Positions 41,714-51,283 are shown, counted from the stretch's first letter. The stretch is 64,000 nucleotides of DNA from Epilithonimonas sp. JDS (GCF_021261315.1 NZ_JAJSAX010000001.1:1240001-1304000); one strand, 5' to 3'. Numbers and translations are program-made. Notes: generated by a model from the sequence alone, not told the origin.

Positions 41714-42430
41714 CTACAATTTTCCGATCAGATTTTTCCATTTCAAGTTTAAAACGCCGAAAACCGCTTCCTGGATAATTCCGCCATTCATTTTGCTGAC
41801 ACCTTCTGTTCTGTCTGTAAAAATAATCGGAACTTCCACGATCTTCATATTCTTTTTGAAAACCCGGTATTTCATTTCGACCTGGAAACCGTAACCTTTT
41901 AGTTTAATTTTATCCAGACCAATGGCAATCAGGGTTTCTTTTTTAAAACAGACAAATCCCGCCGTCGTATCGTGAATTGGAAGTCCGAGAACAAACCTTA
42001 CATATTTCGAAGCAAAATAGGAAAGCAAAACCCTTCCCATCGGCCAGTTTACCACATTCACACCCTGAGAATATCTGGAACCAACGGCCATATCTGCTGT
42101 TTTGCAGGCTTCATAAAGTTTAATTAAATCTTTCGGATTATGAGAAAAATCTGCATCCATCTCGAAAATGTAATCATATTCGTTGTGGATTGCCCATTGG
42201 AAACCGTGGATGTACGCTTTGCCAAGTCCGTCTTTGATCTTTCGAACCGTCAAATGTAATTGAAGCGGAAATTTGTCCCGCAGACTTTTAACGATCTCAG
42301 CCGTTCCGTCGGGCGAAGAATCGTCCACCACCAAAACGTGGAAATCCTGTTCCAAAGCAAAAACAGCCGAAATAATCTTTTCGACGTTCTCTTTTTCGTT
42401 GTAGGTGGGAATAATGACAAGTTTCTTCAT
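41714..42430 (-). CDS. Polyprenol monophosphomannose synthase-like glycosyltransferase (GT2, DPM1-like)
   Basis: 238 aa GT-A fold enzyme transferring mannose (or a related sugar) from a nucleotide sugar to polyprenyl phosphate. Seen: VIIPTYNEKENV, VVDDSSPDGTAE, the metal motif EMDADFSH, and AVGSRYSQGV with the TPAGFVCFKK-like segment TAGFVCF. No membrane helices, as for Dpm1-type enzymes. ATG at 42430 (MKKLVIIP) was preferred over an upstream ATG at 42448. Confidence 0.88.
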   Translation of the reverse strand: MKKLVIIPTYNEKENVEKIISAVFALEQDFHVLVVDDSSPDGTAEIVKSLRDKFPLQLHLTVRKIKDGLGKAYIHGFQWAIHNEYDYIFEMDADFSHNPKDLIKLYEACKTADMAVGSRYSQGVNVVNWPMGRVLLSYFASKYVRFVLGLPIHDTTAGFVCFKKETLIAIGLDKIKLKGYGFQVEMKYRVFKKNMKIVEVPIIFTDRTEGVSKMNGGIIQEAVFGVLNLKWKNLIGKL

Positions 42431-42619
42431 CCGGCAAATAATCCGCAAAGATAATCTTTAATCGTTAATGTTTATTTGGCGTGGTGGAAATTAACTTTTT
42501 TTAATAGAAATAGCTGAATATTGATGCTTTATCTGAATTACAACTTTATTCAATGTGAAAAATGGAAAATCGTAACTCATTATTTATGTAATACTTCTTC
42601 TATTTTTTCTCACAGAATA

Positions 42620-43159
42620 TTATTTAAATTCTCCACCATTTTTAATCCAATCGTTTATCCTTTTCTGTTTGTTTATAAGCTCTGTATTATCTTTACCATA
42701 ATTAATATTAAAGTAATCAAACAAATCAATACCTTTTTTTCTTCGTAAAATGTTTTGTGGAAAAACAGAATATTTCTCATTAAACTCTTTCACATTCAAA
42801 TTATATTTCAATAAAGCTTCATTCAGATTTTTATTTATTAATGATAATTTTTTATTTTCAGATAAGCGTAAACTATCATTCAGAATATATTCATTAGACA
42901 ACAACGTCTCTTTTTCACTATTGTGAATACTCTTTTCACTTTTATTAATTAAGGATAAGATGTTTGAATTCTTATCTCTGGTCAAAATACTGTCTCTTTT
43001 ATGTAATTGAGCTGCAAAAACAGTCCAGGCTTCTTCGACTTTGAGTTTGTCTGAAGAAATAGATTGATTAATACTGTTTGTAATATAAAATATTATCCCT
43101 AATCCCACTAAAAAAAATAATGCTACTGAGATCAGGCATCCTTTTAATTTGTTATTCAT
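42620..43159 (-). CDS. Divergent LemA-family protein
   Basis: 179 aa with one N-terminal transmembrane helix (about 7-25). LemA-like features are VEEAWTVFAAQLHKRDSIL near residue 40 and, near the C-terminus, ALLKYNLNVKEFNEKYSVFP followed by FDYFNI, where canonical LemA has YN-AVRxFNxxIxxFPxNL. LemA proteins are membrane-anchored helical proteins of unclear function. More Asn/Ile-rich than its neighbours, which may indicate drift or transfer. Unlinked to the usual TPM-domain genes. Confidence 0.55.
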   Translation of the reverse strand: MNNKLKGCLISVALFFLVGLGIIFYITNSINQSISSDKLKVEEAWTVFAAQLHKRDSILTRDKNSNILSLINKSEKSIHNSEKETLLSNEYILNDSLRLSENKKLSLINKNLNEALLKYNLNVKEFNEKYSVFPQNILRRKKGIDLFDYFNINYGKDNTELINKQKRINDWIKNGGEFK

Positions 43160-43189
43160 AAAATTAGTTTTAGTTGCAATTTCAATCAA

Positions 43190-43493
43190 GATTTCTTGAG
43201 TGTGACTTAAGATCCATTCAAATATATAATTTCTTTCCCGATAAAAATCTCCTTAACTATATTTCTGATTTTTTAATTCCTGCCTCAGATTAATGATAAA
43301 TATATAATCCATCTACCACGAACAAACGACAGAAGAATGGCGGAGCGACCTCGAAGGAAGAGCGCAATAATCTTATTGCTGAATTTAGAATAATAATCAA
43401 TGTTTATTAATAATTAAAAAATAGATTGTTTCAAAAACCTAATTCAATCTGAAAAATCAGAATAGTCGTATATTACTCTATCAACAAACTACA
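43190..43493. other. About 300-base gap with no gene
   Basis: AT-rich except for a less AT-rich patch at 43314-43372. I see no promoter of good quality, hairpin or coding frame. The patch might be remnant coding sequence, but nothing recognisable remains. Confidence 0.4.
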
Positions 43494-44321
43494 ATGCAAA
43501 AATCAATTATAACATTCCTTATTCTAGCCTTAATGACAATCAGTTGCAGACCAACAAGGATTTACAAAGATATTTCTTACACCAAAAACCATAAAGGAGA
43601 AGATGTAAAACTCAATATTTTCACACCGAAAAACATCAAGGACAAAAACCTTCCAGTGCTCATTTTCGTTTACGGCGGAAACTGGAACACGGGAAATAAA
43701 AACAAATACAATCTTCTCGGTAGAAACTTTGCCCGAAAAAATATGGTGGTTGTGATTCCGGATTACACGCTGAGTCCAAACGCTGATGTGAACGAAATGA
43801 CCAAGGAAATCGCAGCAGCAATCCAATTCACAAAAGCAAATGCAAAAAATTACCACGGAAATCCAGAGCGAATTTTTATCTCCGGACATTCTGCGGGCGG
43901 ACAATTATCAACTTCCGCTGTGATGAATCCCAAATATGGAATCCCGGAAAAAACGATTTTGGGAATTATCCTAATTGATGGTGCTGGGATTGATATGAAA
44001 AATTACCTCGAAAAGTATCCACCTACAGCAGAAGATAATTACGATATCACGTGGAGCAAAGACCCAGAAAAGTGGAAACAAGCCTCGTCCATTTATTTTA
44101 TTAATGAGAAAACGCCGCCTTTTTTGATCTATGTAGGCGAAAAAACTTACCCTTCCATAAAAGTCGCAAATGACAATTTTTTGAAAGCATTGAAACCTTT
44201 CCAGCCAAATGTGAAACCAATTCTGCTGAATAAAAAGCACGTTCCGATGGTCTTGCAATATTTTTTGCCGTGGAGCAAAAGGTTTGATGAAGCGGTCAAT
44301 TTTATGGAAAGTGTGAAGTGA
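43494..44321 (+). CDS. Esterase/lipase-like alpha/beta hydrolase, lipoprotein
   Basis: 275 aa with a lipoprotein signal (LMTISCRP, Cys18). It belongs to the hormone-sensitive-lipase/BD-FAE-like group: the oxyanion region is FVYGGNWNTG (YGG in place of HGG), the nucleophile is in GHSAGGQLS, and the C-terminal His is in NKKHVPM. Acts at the cell envelope, probably on acetylated or feruloylated carbohydrate or small esters (inference). Confidence 0.85.
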   Translation: MQKSIITFLILALMTISCRPTRIYKDISYTKNHKGEDVKLNIFTPKNIKDKNLPVLIFVYGGNWNTGNKNKYNLLGRNFARKNMVVVIPDYTLSPNADVNEMTKEIAAAIQFTKANAKNYHGNPERIFISGHSAGGQLSTSAVMNPKYGIPEKTILGIILIDGAGIDMKNYLEKYPPTAEDNYDITWSKDPEKWKQASSIYFINEKTPPFLIYVGEKTYPSIKVANDNFLKALKPFQPNVKPILLNKKHVPMVLQYFLPWSKRFDEAVNFMESVK

Positions 44322-44332
44322 AATTTTCCCAC

Positions 44333-44842
44333 TTAAAATCCAAGCACCAAAAAGAATAAGACGAAATAAACCATAAATATGATTTCAAATAACTTCATAT
44401 GATATCTGTAGATCGCAATGGCGTTTATGATCAAAATAAAAAAATAGAGCAAGGCAAAGAAAAACTTTGTAAAGGATCTGATGTTGTAGTAAAACAAGTC
44501 CGTCCATTTCGCTTTCGACTCTAAGGCAATGTAAAACTTATCTTTATCACTTTCTAAGTTTTCGTTTTCGTCGATATAGAAAGTCAGTTTTTTATTGATG
44601 GAAGTCTTCAAAATCGCTTGGTCATCTTTGAAATATGAAAGCATCCCATTTCCTGAATTGTAAAAAACACCGGGATATTCCTTGGTTTTGAATATGAAAT
44701 AAGGCACTCTGTTTCCGCTTTTCCTAACTTCAGTTACCGTTGCGTTGACTTCTTTCAAAGCATTATTCGAAATGAGAATTTTCCCAGGAATGTAAAATAG
44801 GCCGACGACAGACATTAATATGACAAAGGTTTTGAAAGTCAT
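44333..44842 (-). CDS. Membrane protein of unknown family
   Basis: 169 aa, one helix near the N-terminus (about 4-24) and two at the C-terminus (about 118-165), with a soluble middle of beta character (VNATVTEVRKSGNRVPYFIF). The layout and the ATVxEVxxSG start of the middle resemble DUF3592-type proteins, but I cannot assign it. Convergent with the esterase gene. Confidence 0.6.
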   Translation of the reverse strand: MTFKTFVILMSVVGLFYIPGKILISNNALKEVNATVTEVRKSGNRVPYFIFKTKEYPGVFYNSGNGMLSYFKDDQAILKTSINKKLTFYIDENENLESDKDKFYIALESKAKWTDLFYYNIRSFTKFFFALLYFFILIINAIAIYRYHMKLFEIIFMVYFVLFFLVLGF

Positions 44843-44968
44843 TTTGATGGTGCAAAGTTTTAATCGAATTAAAAATAGAAATAATATCGATGAGAATTAG
44901 CATTTTCCATTGAAAAATTATCTGAATGATTTAATGAATAAAATAAACCGATAACAATTTCTAATTCT

Positions 44969-44976
44969 TATTTTTG
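44969..44976 (+). promoter_or_regulatory. -7 box before the DUF4271 gene
   Basis: TATTTTTG, 15 bases before the TTG start at 44992. The implied leader would be very short. No clear -33 TTG is seen. Confidence 0.4.
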
Positions 44977-44991
44977 CAAAAAATTTGAAGC

Positions 44992-45633
44992 TTGGTAAGA
45001 ATAGCAGAACATAACGATTGGGTGGTATATTGTATTCTCGGGAGTATTTTTGCCTACATCATCGTGCTTTCTGTTTTCAATCGGGATGCCAATATCAAGG
45101 ATTTTCTGACTCAGAAGATCGAGGATTCTAATAATCTCACGCCTTCGTGGACAATTATTTCAATTGTCAGAAGTGTGATGATTTCGCTATTGCTGTCGCA
45201 ATTCATACCCATTGTGCCGAAGTTTGTTTCTGATCTGCAGCTATTTGGGTTTCAAATCAACAAATTTGGGTTTGCTTTTTTAGCGGTGCTTGCTTTTGAA
45301 GTGATCAAAAATATTCTAACCTTTCTTTTCTACAACAGCGTTGGCGACGGAAAAAATTTGAAAGGTCTGGCGTTGATCTCCAGCAAGTTTTATTTTCTGG
45401 AATCCATCGGACTCATTATCGCCGGATTTGCGCTGTATTTCTATCCTTTGGATTTGGTACAATATTTTTATGTCATCATTATTATATTAATATCATTGTT
45501 TGTGTTGAAAAACCTGATCTATATTTTTCATAATCAAGCTATTTTACCAGAAAAATGGTATTATAAATTTTTGTATATTTGCACGCTTCAAATAGTACCT
45601 GTTTTGGTACTTTGGAAGTTCTTGTTTTATTAA
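44992..45633 (+). CDS. DUF4271 membrane protein
   Basis: 213 aa with about six transmembrane helices. N-terminal HNDWVVYCILGSIFAYIIVL and C-terminal FHNQAILPEKWYYKFLYICTLQIVPVLVL fit DUF4271. The start is uncertain: the only plausible codon is TTG at 44992, just after a -7 box. Directly upstream of hemD (21-base gap), a conserved pairing in Flavobacteriia. Function unknown. Confidence 0.78.
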   Translation: MVRIAEHNDWVVYCILGSIFAYIIVLSVFNRDANIKDFLTQKIEDSNNLTPSWTIISIVRSVMISLLLSQFIPIVPKFVSDLQLFGFQINKFGFAFLAVLAFEVIKNILTFLFYNSVGDGKNLKGLALISSKFYFLESIGLIIAGFALYFYPLDLVQYFYVIIIILISLFVLKNLIYIFHNQAILPEKWYYKFLYICTLQIVPVLVLWKFLFY

Positions 45634-45654
45634 ATGTTATAACCACATTTTAAG

Positions 45655-46395
45655 ATGAAAATCAAATCTATTTTAGTTTCACAACCAGCGCCAAACGAAT
45701 CTTCACCTTACTTGGAGATTGCAAAAAAAGAAAAAATCAAGATTGATTTCCGTCCTTTTATCCACGTTCAGGGTGTTGACGCAAAAGATCTCAGAACTCA
45801 GAAAATCGACCTGACTCAATATACAGGAATTATTTTCACAAGTAAAAATGCAATAGACCACTACTTTCGTCTAGCAGAGGAAATGAGATTTACAGTGCCG
45901 GATTCTATGCGCTACATCTGCCAGTCCGAGGCGATTGCCAACTATTTGCAGAAACATATTGTTTACAGAAAAAGGAAAATCAGCTTTGGTGAGAAGAACT
46001 TCTCAGACCTGGCGCCTTTGTTCAAAAAGCATCCTTCAGAGAAATATCTTTTGCCATCATCAGATATTCTGACGCCGGAAGTTCCAAAAGTTTTGGATTC
46101 TGCGAATATCGAGTGGACAAGAGCAATTATGTACAAAACAGTTGCGAGTGATTTGACTGATATCAACATCGACGATTACGAAATGCTGGTGTTCTTCAGC
46201 CCGCAAGGAATAAAATCTCTGAAGATCAATTTCCCAACATTTGAACAGAAAGAAACGAAGATCGCTGTTTTCGGAACCACCACTCAAGCGGCCGCAGAAG
46301 AAGCTGGATTGACCGTCAACGTAATGGCTCCAACAAAAGAAACGCCGTCTATGACAATGGCAATTGAAAAATATATCAAAAGCATCAATAAGTAA
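45655..46395 (+). CDS. hemD: Uroporphyrinogen-III synthase
   Basis: Closes hydroxymethylbilane to uroporphyrinogen III in haem synthesis. 246 aa with the two-lobed HemD layout: ILVSQPAP, TGIIFTSKNAIDHYF in lobe 1, VFFSPQGIKSL and IAVFGTTTQAAAEEAG in lobe 2. Sequence is divergent, as usual for the family. No other haem gene is nearby. A strong terminator follows. Confidence 0.88.
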   Translation: MKIKSILVSQPAPNESSPYLEIAKKEKIKIDFRPFIHVQGVDAKDLRTQKIDLTQYTGIIFTSKNAIDHYFRLAEEMRFTVPDSMRYICQSEAIANYLQKHIVYRKRKISFGEKNFSDLAPLFKKHPSEKYLLPSSDILTPEVPKVLDSANIEWTRAIMYKTVASDLTDINIDDYEMLVFFSPQGIKSLKINFPTFEQKETKIAVFGTTTQAAAEEAGLTVNVMAPTKETPSMTMAIEKYIKSINK

Positions 46396-46415
46396 TTATT
46401 GATTACATAAATCAA

Positions 46416-46447
46416 AGCCGTCCCGGAATTTTCGGGATGGTTTTTTG
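46416..46447 (+). terminator. Terminator of hemD
   Basis: CCGTCCCG and CGGGATGG (one G-T pair) around a short loop, then six T. Confidence 0.75.
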
Positions 46448-46487
46448 TTTAATTTTGTTAAATCTGAAATCATCTCAGAAAACCTCT

Positions 46488-46607
46488 AACCACATAGACA
46501 CATAGTTTTCTGAAAATTAAAAAAATTATAAGTTTAAATAGGAAAGACATTCTAGGTTTTCTCTATTTTTTCTTAATGTGATTTTAATCTTATGTGTCTA
46601 TGTGGTT
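46488..46607. repeat. Long inverted repeat (family D)
   Basis: AACCACATAGACACATA (46488-46504) and its exact reverse complement (46591-46607), 86 bases apart. Inner AGAAAACCT / AGGTTTTCT also match. It lies directly before the oligopeptidase B start. Confidence 0.75.
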
Positions 46608-46627
46608 CAATTAATACCAATTTCAAA

Positions 46628-48673
46628 ATGAATGCTCCAAAAGCAAAAAAAATAGAAAAACTTCTCGAAATTCACAACGACCAAAGGAACGATCCTTATT
46701 TCTGGATGAATGAAAGAGAAAATCCCGAAGTCATCAAATATCTGGAGGAAGAAAACGCCTATACAGATTTTGTGATGAAGGAAACGGAAGACCTTCAGAA
46801 CGACCTTTACGAGGAAATGAAATCCCGCTACAAAAAGGACGACGAGTCTTTGCCTTATTTTTTCAATCAATACTGGTACATCGTCCGTTATGAAGATGGG
46901 AAAGAATATCCGATTTTCTCAAGAAAGTTTCAAACCTTGGAGAATGAAGAAGAGATTCTTTTGGATGCCAATGTTTTGGCTGAAGGAAAGGAATATTTCG
47001 ATATTGGGAGCATTTCTATCAGCGTTAATAATGACATTCTATCTTTTTCAACCGATGTTGTCGGGAGAAGAATCTATAAAATTTTCTTCAAGAATCTGAA
47101 AACCGGCGAAATCTTCGGAGACGAAATTGACAACACGACTGGAAAAGCAGTTTGGTCCAATGACAACAATTATGTTTTTTACATCAGAAAAGATGAAAGT
47201 CTAAGAGCATTTCAAATCCATCGCCACGAGTTGGGAACCGAAACTGAAAAAGACGTTTTGATTTTCCACGAGGAAGATGAGACTTTTGACGTTAATGTTT
47301 ACAAAACCAAGACTTTAGATTACATTTTCATCTCTTCATCAAGTACGAATGAAGACGAGCACAGATTCATTCCTTCCAATGATGTCTTTGCAGATTGGAA
47401 AATCATTCAGGAACGAACTGAGGATTTGGAATATTCGGTGGAACATTATCAGGATGATTTTTACATCATCACAAACGCAGATGATTCGACTAATTTTAAA
47501 ATTGTAAAGACCAAAGTAGAGAATCCTTCGATTGAAAATTGGGAAGACTTCATTCCGCACAGGGAAAATGTGCTGTTGGAAGGTTTTGAGATTTTTAATG
47601 AATATTTCGTTTTGGAAGAACGGGAAAGCGGACTTCTTCAAATCAAAATCATCGAAAGCAAAACTGGAGATTCCCATTATCTGCCATTTTCTGACCCAAC
47701 TTACACCGCGTACATCGGAACGAATATGGAATTTGATACCGAAAAATTGCGTTTCGGCTACACGTCTTTGACAAAACCCGCTTCGACTTTCGAATACGAT
47801 ATGAAGGAAAGAACCACCAAACTCCTGAAAGAACAGGAAGTTTTGGGCGGGAAATTCGACAAAGAGAATTACATCTCAGAGAGAATCTGGGCAACCGCAA
47901 GAGACGGAAAACAAGTTCCAATTTCTTTGGTTTATCACAAAGACACACCAAAATCCGAAAATACGCCACTTTTGCTTTATGGCTACGGAAGTTACGGTCA
48001 CACGGTGGATGCGAGCTTTTCCAGCGTAAGATTGACCTTGCTAGACCGCGGTTACATCTACGCCATCGCTCACATCCGAGGAGGGGAATATCTTGGAAGA
48101 GAATGGTACGAAGATGGAAAAATGCTTCAGAAAAAGAATACGTTTTTTGATTTCATTGATTCCGCAAAATACTTGATATCAGAAAATTATACCTCGCCAA
48201 AACACCTTTATGCAATGGGCGGAAGTGCCGGCGGACTTTTGGTTGGCGCGGTGATGAATTACAATCCGGAACTTTTCAACGGGATTGTGGCGCAAGTTCC
48301 TTTCGTAGACGTGGTTTCGACGATGTTGGACGATACGATTCCATTGACCACAGGAGAATACGACGAATGGGGAAATCCGAACGAAAAGGAATATTATGAT
48401 TATATGAAATCCTATTCGCCTTATGATAATGTGGAAGCAAAAAACTATCCTAATATCTTAATCACAACAGGATTCCACGATTCTCAAGTTCAATATTGGG
48501 AACCCGCAAAATGGACCGCGAAATTGAGAGAATTGAAAACGGATGACAACATTCTGATTTTCAAAACCGATATGAGTTCCGGTCACGGCGGTGCGAGCGG
48601 ACGATTTGAAAGTTTGAAGGAAATTGCTTTGGAATACGCGTTTTTGTTTAAAGTTGAAGGTTTAAAAAATTAA
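46628..48673 (+). CDS. ptrB: Oligopeptidase B (S9A prolyl-oligopeptidase family)
   Basis: 681-aa cytoplasmic serine peptidase cutting small peptides after Arg or Lys. N-terminal DPYFWMNERENPEVIKYLEEEN, beta-propeller about 70-400, and a catalytic domain with Ser in AMGGSAGGLL, Asp in HDSQVQYWEP and His in SSGHGGASGR. The ATG at 46592 lies inside the family D inverted repeat, so 46628 (MNAPKAKKIEKLL) is the preferred start. Confidence 0.92.
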   Translation: MNAPKAKKIEKLLEIHNDQRNDPYFWMNERENPEVIKYLEEENAYTDFVMKETEDLQNDLYEEMKSRYKKDDESLPYFFNQYWYIVRYEDGKEYPIFSRKFQTLENEEEILLDANVLAEGKEYFDIGSISISVNNDILSFSTDVVGRRIYKIFFKNLKTGEIFGDEIDNTTGKAVWSNDNNYVFYIRKDESLRAFQIHRHELGTETEKDVLIFHEEDETFDVNVYKTKTLDYIFISSSSTNEDEHRFIPSNDVFADWKIIQERTEDLEYSVEHYQDDFYIITNADDSTNFKIVKTKVENPSIENWEDFIPHRENVLLEGFEIFNEYFVLEERESGLLQIKIIESKTGDSHYLPFSDPTYTAYIGTNMEFDTEKLRFGYTSLTKPASTFEYDMKERTTKLLKEQEVLGGKFDKENYISERIWATARDGKQVPISLVYHKDTPKSENTPLLLYGYGSYGHTVDASFSSVRLTLLDRGYIYAIAHIRGGEYLGREWYEDGKMLQKKNTFFDFIDSAKYLISENYTSPKHLYAMGGSAGGLLVGAVMNYNPELFNGIVAQVPFVDVVSTMLDDTIPLTTGEYDEWGNPNEKEYYDYMKSYSPYDNVEAKNYPNILITTGFHDSQVQYWEPAKWTAKLRELKTDDNILIFKTDMSSGHGGASGRFESLKEIALEYAFLFKVEGLKN

Positions 48674-48675
48674 TT

Positions 48676-49020
48676 ATGAGCGAAGCAGAAATCTGGAAAA
48701 AAGTAGAACGTTTTTTCGAAGTTAATTTTCAAACCGAAAAAAATCCGCCAATTGATACTTTACTTTTTATCATTGGTGTTCAGGAATTGGGAAGCGGACA
48801 ACAGAAATTCACAAAAGACGATAAGGTCAATCTTTTGCACATCGCAGTTTGCAGATTGCTGGAGCCTTTTGGTTATTATAAATTCACACATTATGAAGAC
48901 GGCTGGCCTCATTATGACAAACTCGATGATTTGCCAGAGCTGAAACCAAACGAACAATCACTTTTGATGAAAAAAGCGATTATTCAGTATTTTCAGGATG
49001 AGGAGATTGATTTGGATTAA
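48676..49020 (+). CDS. Conserved hypothetical protein downstream of ptrB
   Basis: 114-aa acidic cytoplasmic protein starting 3 bases after the ptrB stop, so cotranscribed. It has alternating helix and short loops (IGVQELGSGQQKFTKDDKVN, LLHIAVCRLLEPFGYY) and an acidic end. I recall similar unannotated proteins in Bacteroidota but no function. No catalytic motif visible. Confidence 0.7.
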   Translation: MSEAEIWKKVERFFEVNFQTEKNPPIDTLLFIIGVQELGSGQQKFTKDDKVNLLHIAVCRLLEPFGYYKFTHYEDGWPHYDKLDDLPELKPNEQSLLMKKAIIQYFQDEEIDLD

Positions 49021-49066
49021 GAATTAAAATTAATTTTCCCTGCCCTAAAGGGAGTAATTTTAATTC
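49021..49066. terminator. Convergent hairpin between the hypothetical gene and the SRPBCC gene
   Basis: GAATTAAAATTA...TCCCT pairs imperfectly with AGGGAGTAATTTTAATTC. The T-rich arms act as a terminator in both directions. It overlaps the SRPBCC stop codon. Confidence 0.5.
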
Positions 49067-49551
49067 TTTGACAGTAAATCTTCCAACTGATTCAATCCCG
49101 TTTTGAAACCATCTTCAAAACCCATTTCGAGATGTTCTTTCATTTTATCTTTGGAGTAAAAAGTCAGGTTTACTGTTAGCTTTGTTCCTTCTTCTATTCC
49201 TGTAAAACCATACAGCCATTTTGTTTCCGGGAAGTTCTCACCGATTCTTCCTTTGTCATCGGAAAAGGCATCTTCGCCGTCGAAACTTCTGTGCTCCATT
49301 ATTTCGCCGAATTTCACGATACTATAGATTTTCTCTCCATCAGGACCAACCATTGCGTAATGCCAGGTTCCGTTTTCTCTAAAATCCAGTTTTTGCGTTT
49401 CACATTTCCAAGGTTTTGGCGCCCACCACTGATCCAACAGTTCAGATTTGGTGAAATAATCCCAAACCGTCGTAACATCTGCCTCATAAATCTTAGAAAT
49501 ATAAGCACTTGCAGAATCTAAATCCTTATTAAAAATAATTTCTGAATTCAT
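49060..49551 (-). CDS. SRPBCC / AHSA1-like domain protein
   Basis: 163 aa START-like ligand-binding fold (activator of Hsp90 ATPase homologue 1-like). ADVTTVWDYFTKSELLDQWW near residue 25, then beta strands, and a C-terminal helix LEMGFEDGFKTGLNQLEDLL. Such bacterial proteins often accompany ArsR regulators, but none is adjacent. Ligand unknown. Monocistronic. Confidence 0.85.
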   Translation of the reverse strand: MNSEIIFNKDLDSASAYISKIYEADVTTVWDYFTKSELLDQWWAPKPWKCETQKLDFRENGTWHYAMVGPDGEKIYSIVKFGEIMEHRSFDGEDAFSDDKGRIGENFPETKWLYGFTGIEEGTKLTVNLTFYSKDKMKEHLEMGFEDGFKTGLNQLEDLLSKN

Positions 49552-49741
49552 AACGTTATCTCTTTTTACAAACTTAATTATTAAAAATCACACCAAACTT
49601 TTCTTGTGGCAACATATTTGATATTCACAATAAAATGTTAAATCTATCAATTTTAAGAAATATTTAATAATTTCAAACGTTATTTTTTATTGAGACATTC
49701 TTAAAATCAGTAATTTTAACTTTTCAAACTTAAAAATACAT

Positions 49742-51283
49742 ATGAATAATAAATTCATTCCGATTATCTCTGTATTTATGACAATTTCGTTGATCGTTTT
49801 TGTCTCTCTGCAGTTGTATTGGATCAAAGAATTATATACTTCCTTAGAGCAGGATTTTTCCAACAAAGTTTATTCGGCCTTAGAAACTTCGACTCAGAAA
49901 GTGAATCAAATTGAGGTTAATAAATATTGGAATGAGACTTATGGCGGCGTCGGGAAAGAAGTTTTAGCATCGTCTAATCAACCAACCAAGACCTACATTC
50001 AGCAAAGTTCTGACTCTGCAAACCGATCAAATATTCTATTTCAAACAAGCATTGTCGAGAAGCAGAATATTCCGGTTTCTGCAAAAGGAGACACGCTTTA
50101 CACCACAAAACTTTACAAAGACGAAGGTCAGCTGAAACTAAAAAAAAGCTCACCGGAACCACTTACCACAAACATCAGCCGCGATCTTGATAATAATTCT
50201 TTCCAGATGAAGGAATTTGCAAGACTGAGCGCCACAAATCTCCCTATTGAAAAACGGGTGAACAGCAAAACGATTGATTCTGTGGTAACTAAAGAACTGA
50301 GATTGAAAGGCATCGACACGAAATTTGGCTACGGCGTCATTAACAAAACCAATAAGCTGACAACAATTGCCAACAATATTTATCTGGATCAAAAAGACAA
50401 GACGAATTATACCTATCCTCTTTTTACAGACAGCAAAGACAGAACGCTTTATACTTTGGCAATCGTCTTCCCAAGAAAAGATTACTCGTTGGTAAAGCAT
50501 AATCTGCCGATGCTTTTGGGCACTTTTATATCGTTGCTCACCATTTTGGGGATTTATATTATTTCCATTAATTATATGATGCGTCAGAAGAAAATCGCAG
50601 AGATCAAGACGGATTTTATCAATAATATGTCACACGAGTTTAAAACACCTTTGGCAACCATTTCCGTAGCTGCAGATTCGTTGGCAAATGATCTTATTGC
50701 CACGAATCCTGACAAGGTCAAATATTATTCTGGTCTCATAAAACAGGAAAACCTGAGAATGAAAAAGCAGGTGGAAACAGTTCTGAATATGTCCAAACTG
50801 GAAAGAAACGAAATGCCTTTACACTTGAAAGAAACAAACGTTCGGGAATTGATAAAAAGTGTGGCAGAATCTTTCAGACTCATTGTAGATCAGCGAAATG
50901 GAACGTTGATTACTGATTTTAATGCTACAAAATATAATTTCCTTGTAGATGAATTTCATATTTCAAACGCATTGATCAATCTTTTGGATAATGCCAACAA
51001 ATATTCGCCGGAAACGCCGGAAATAAAAGTAAGCACGAGAAACGAAGGTAACTTCTACGTCATCGAAATTTCTGATAAAGGAATGGGAATGGATGGAACA
51101 AACAAAACCAAAATCTTTGAAAAATTCTTCCGTGAAGAAACCGGAAATATCCACAATGTAAAAGGACAGGGACTTGGATTGTCTTATGTAAAAAAGATTA
51201 TCGAAATCCATAAAGGTCAGATTTCCGTAGATTCTCATAAAGGAAAAGGAAGTACATTCACAATTAAGTTACCTATGGTTTAG
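49742..51283 (+). CDS. Sensor histidine kinase (RprX-like)
   Basis: 513 aa: helix 1 (about 8-28), a periplasmic sensing domain of about 220 residues, helix 2 (about 255-280), no HAMP domain, HisKA with phospho-acceptor His298 (MSHEFKTPLATI), and HATPase with N box LLDNANKYSP, G1 DKGMGM and G2 GQGLGLSYV. Followed after 147 bases by its response regulator. The pair resembles RprX/RprY of Bacteroides and Porphyromonas (inference from order, domains and length). Confidence 0.93.
   Translation: MNNKFIPIISVFMTISLIVFVSLQLYWIKELYTSLEQDFSNKVYSALETSTQKVNQIEVNKYWNETYGGVGKEVLASSNQPTKTYIQQSSDSANRSNILFQTSIVEKQNIPVSAKGDTLYTTKLYKDEGQLKLKKSSPEPLTTNISRDLDNNSFQMKEFARLSATNLPIEKRVNSKTIDSVVTKELRLKGIDTKFGYGVINKTNKLTTIANNIYLDQKDKTNYTYPLFTDSKDRTLYTLAIVFPRKDYSLVKHNLPMLLGTFISLLTILGIYIISINYMMRQKKIAEIKTDFINNMSHEFKTPLATISVAADSLANDLIATNPDKVKYYSGLIKQENLRMKKQVETVLNMSKLERNEMPLHLKETNVRELIKSVAESFRLIVDQRNGTLITDFNATKYNFLVDEFHISNALINLLDNANKYSPETPEIKVSTRNEGNFYVIEISDKGMGMDGTNKTKIFEKFFREETGNIHNVKGQGLGLSYVKKIIEIHKGQISVDSHKGKGSTFTIKLPMV

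Noticed and set aside
43314-43372. Less AT-rich patch as a possible tRNA or pseudogene
   Set aside because: No cloverleaf arms and no recognisable protein in any frame.
49607-49621. GG-N10-GA sigma-54-like string before the histidine kinase
   Set aside because: The -12 element is GA rather than GC, and the site is 120 bases from the gene; expected by chance in AT-rich DNA.
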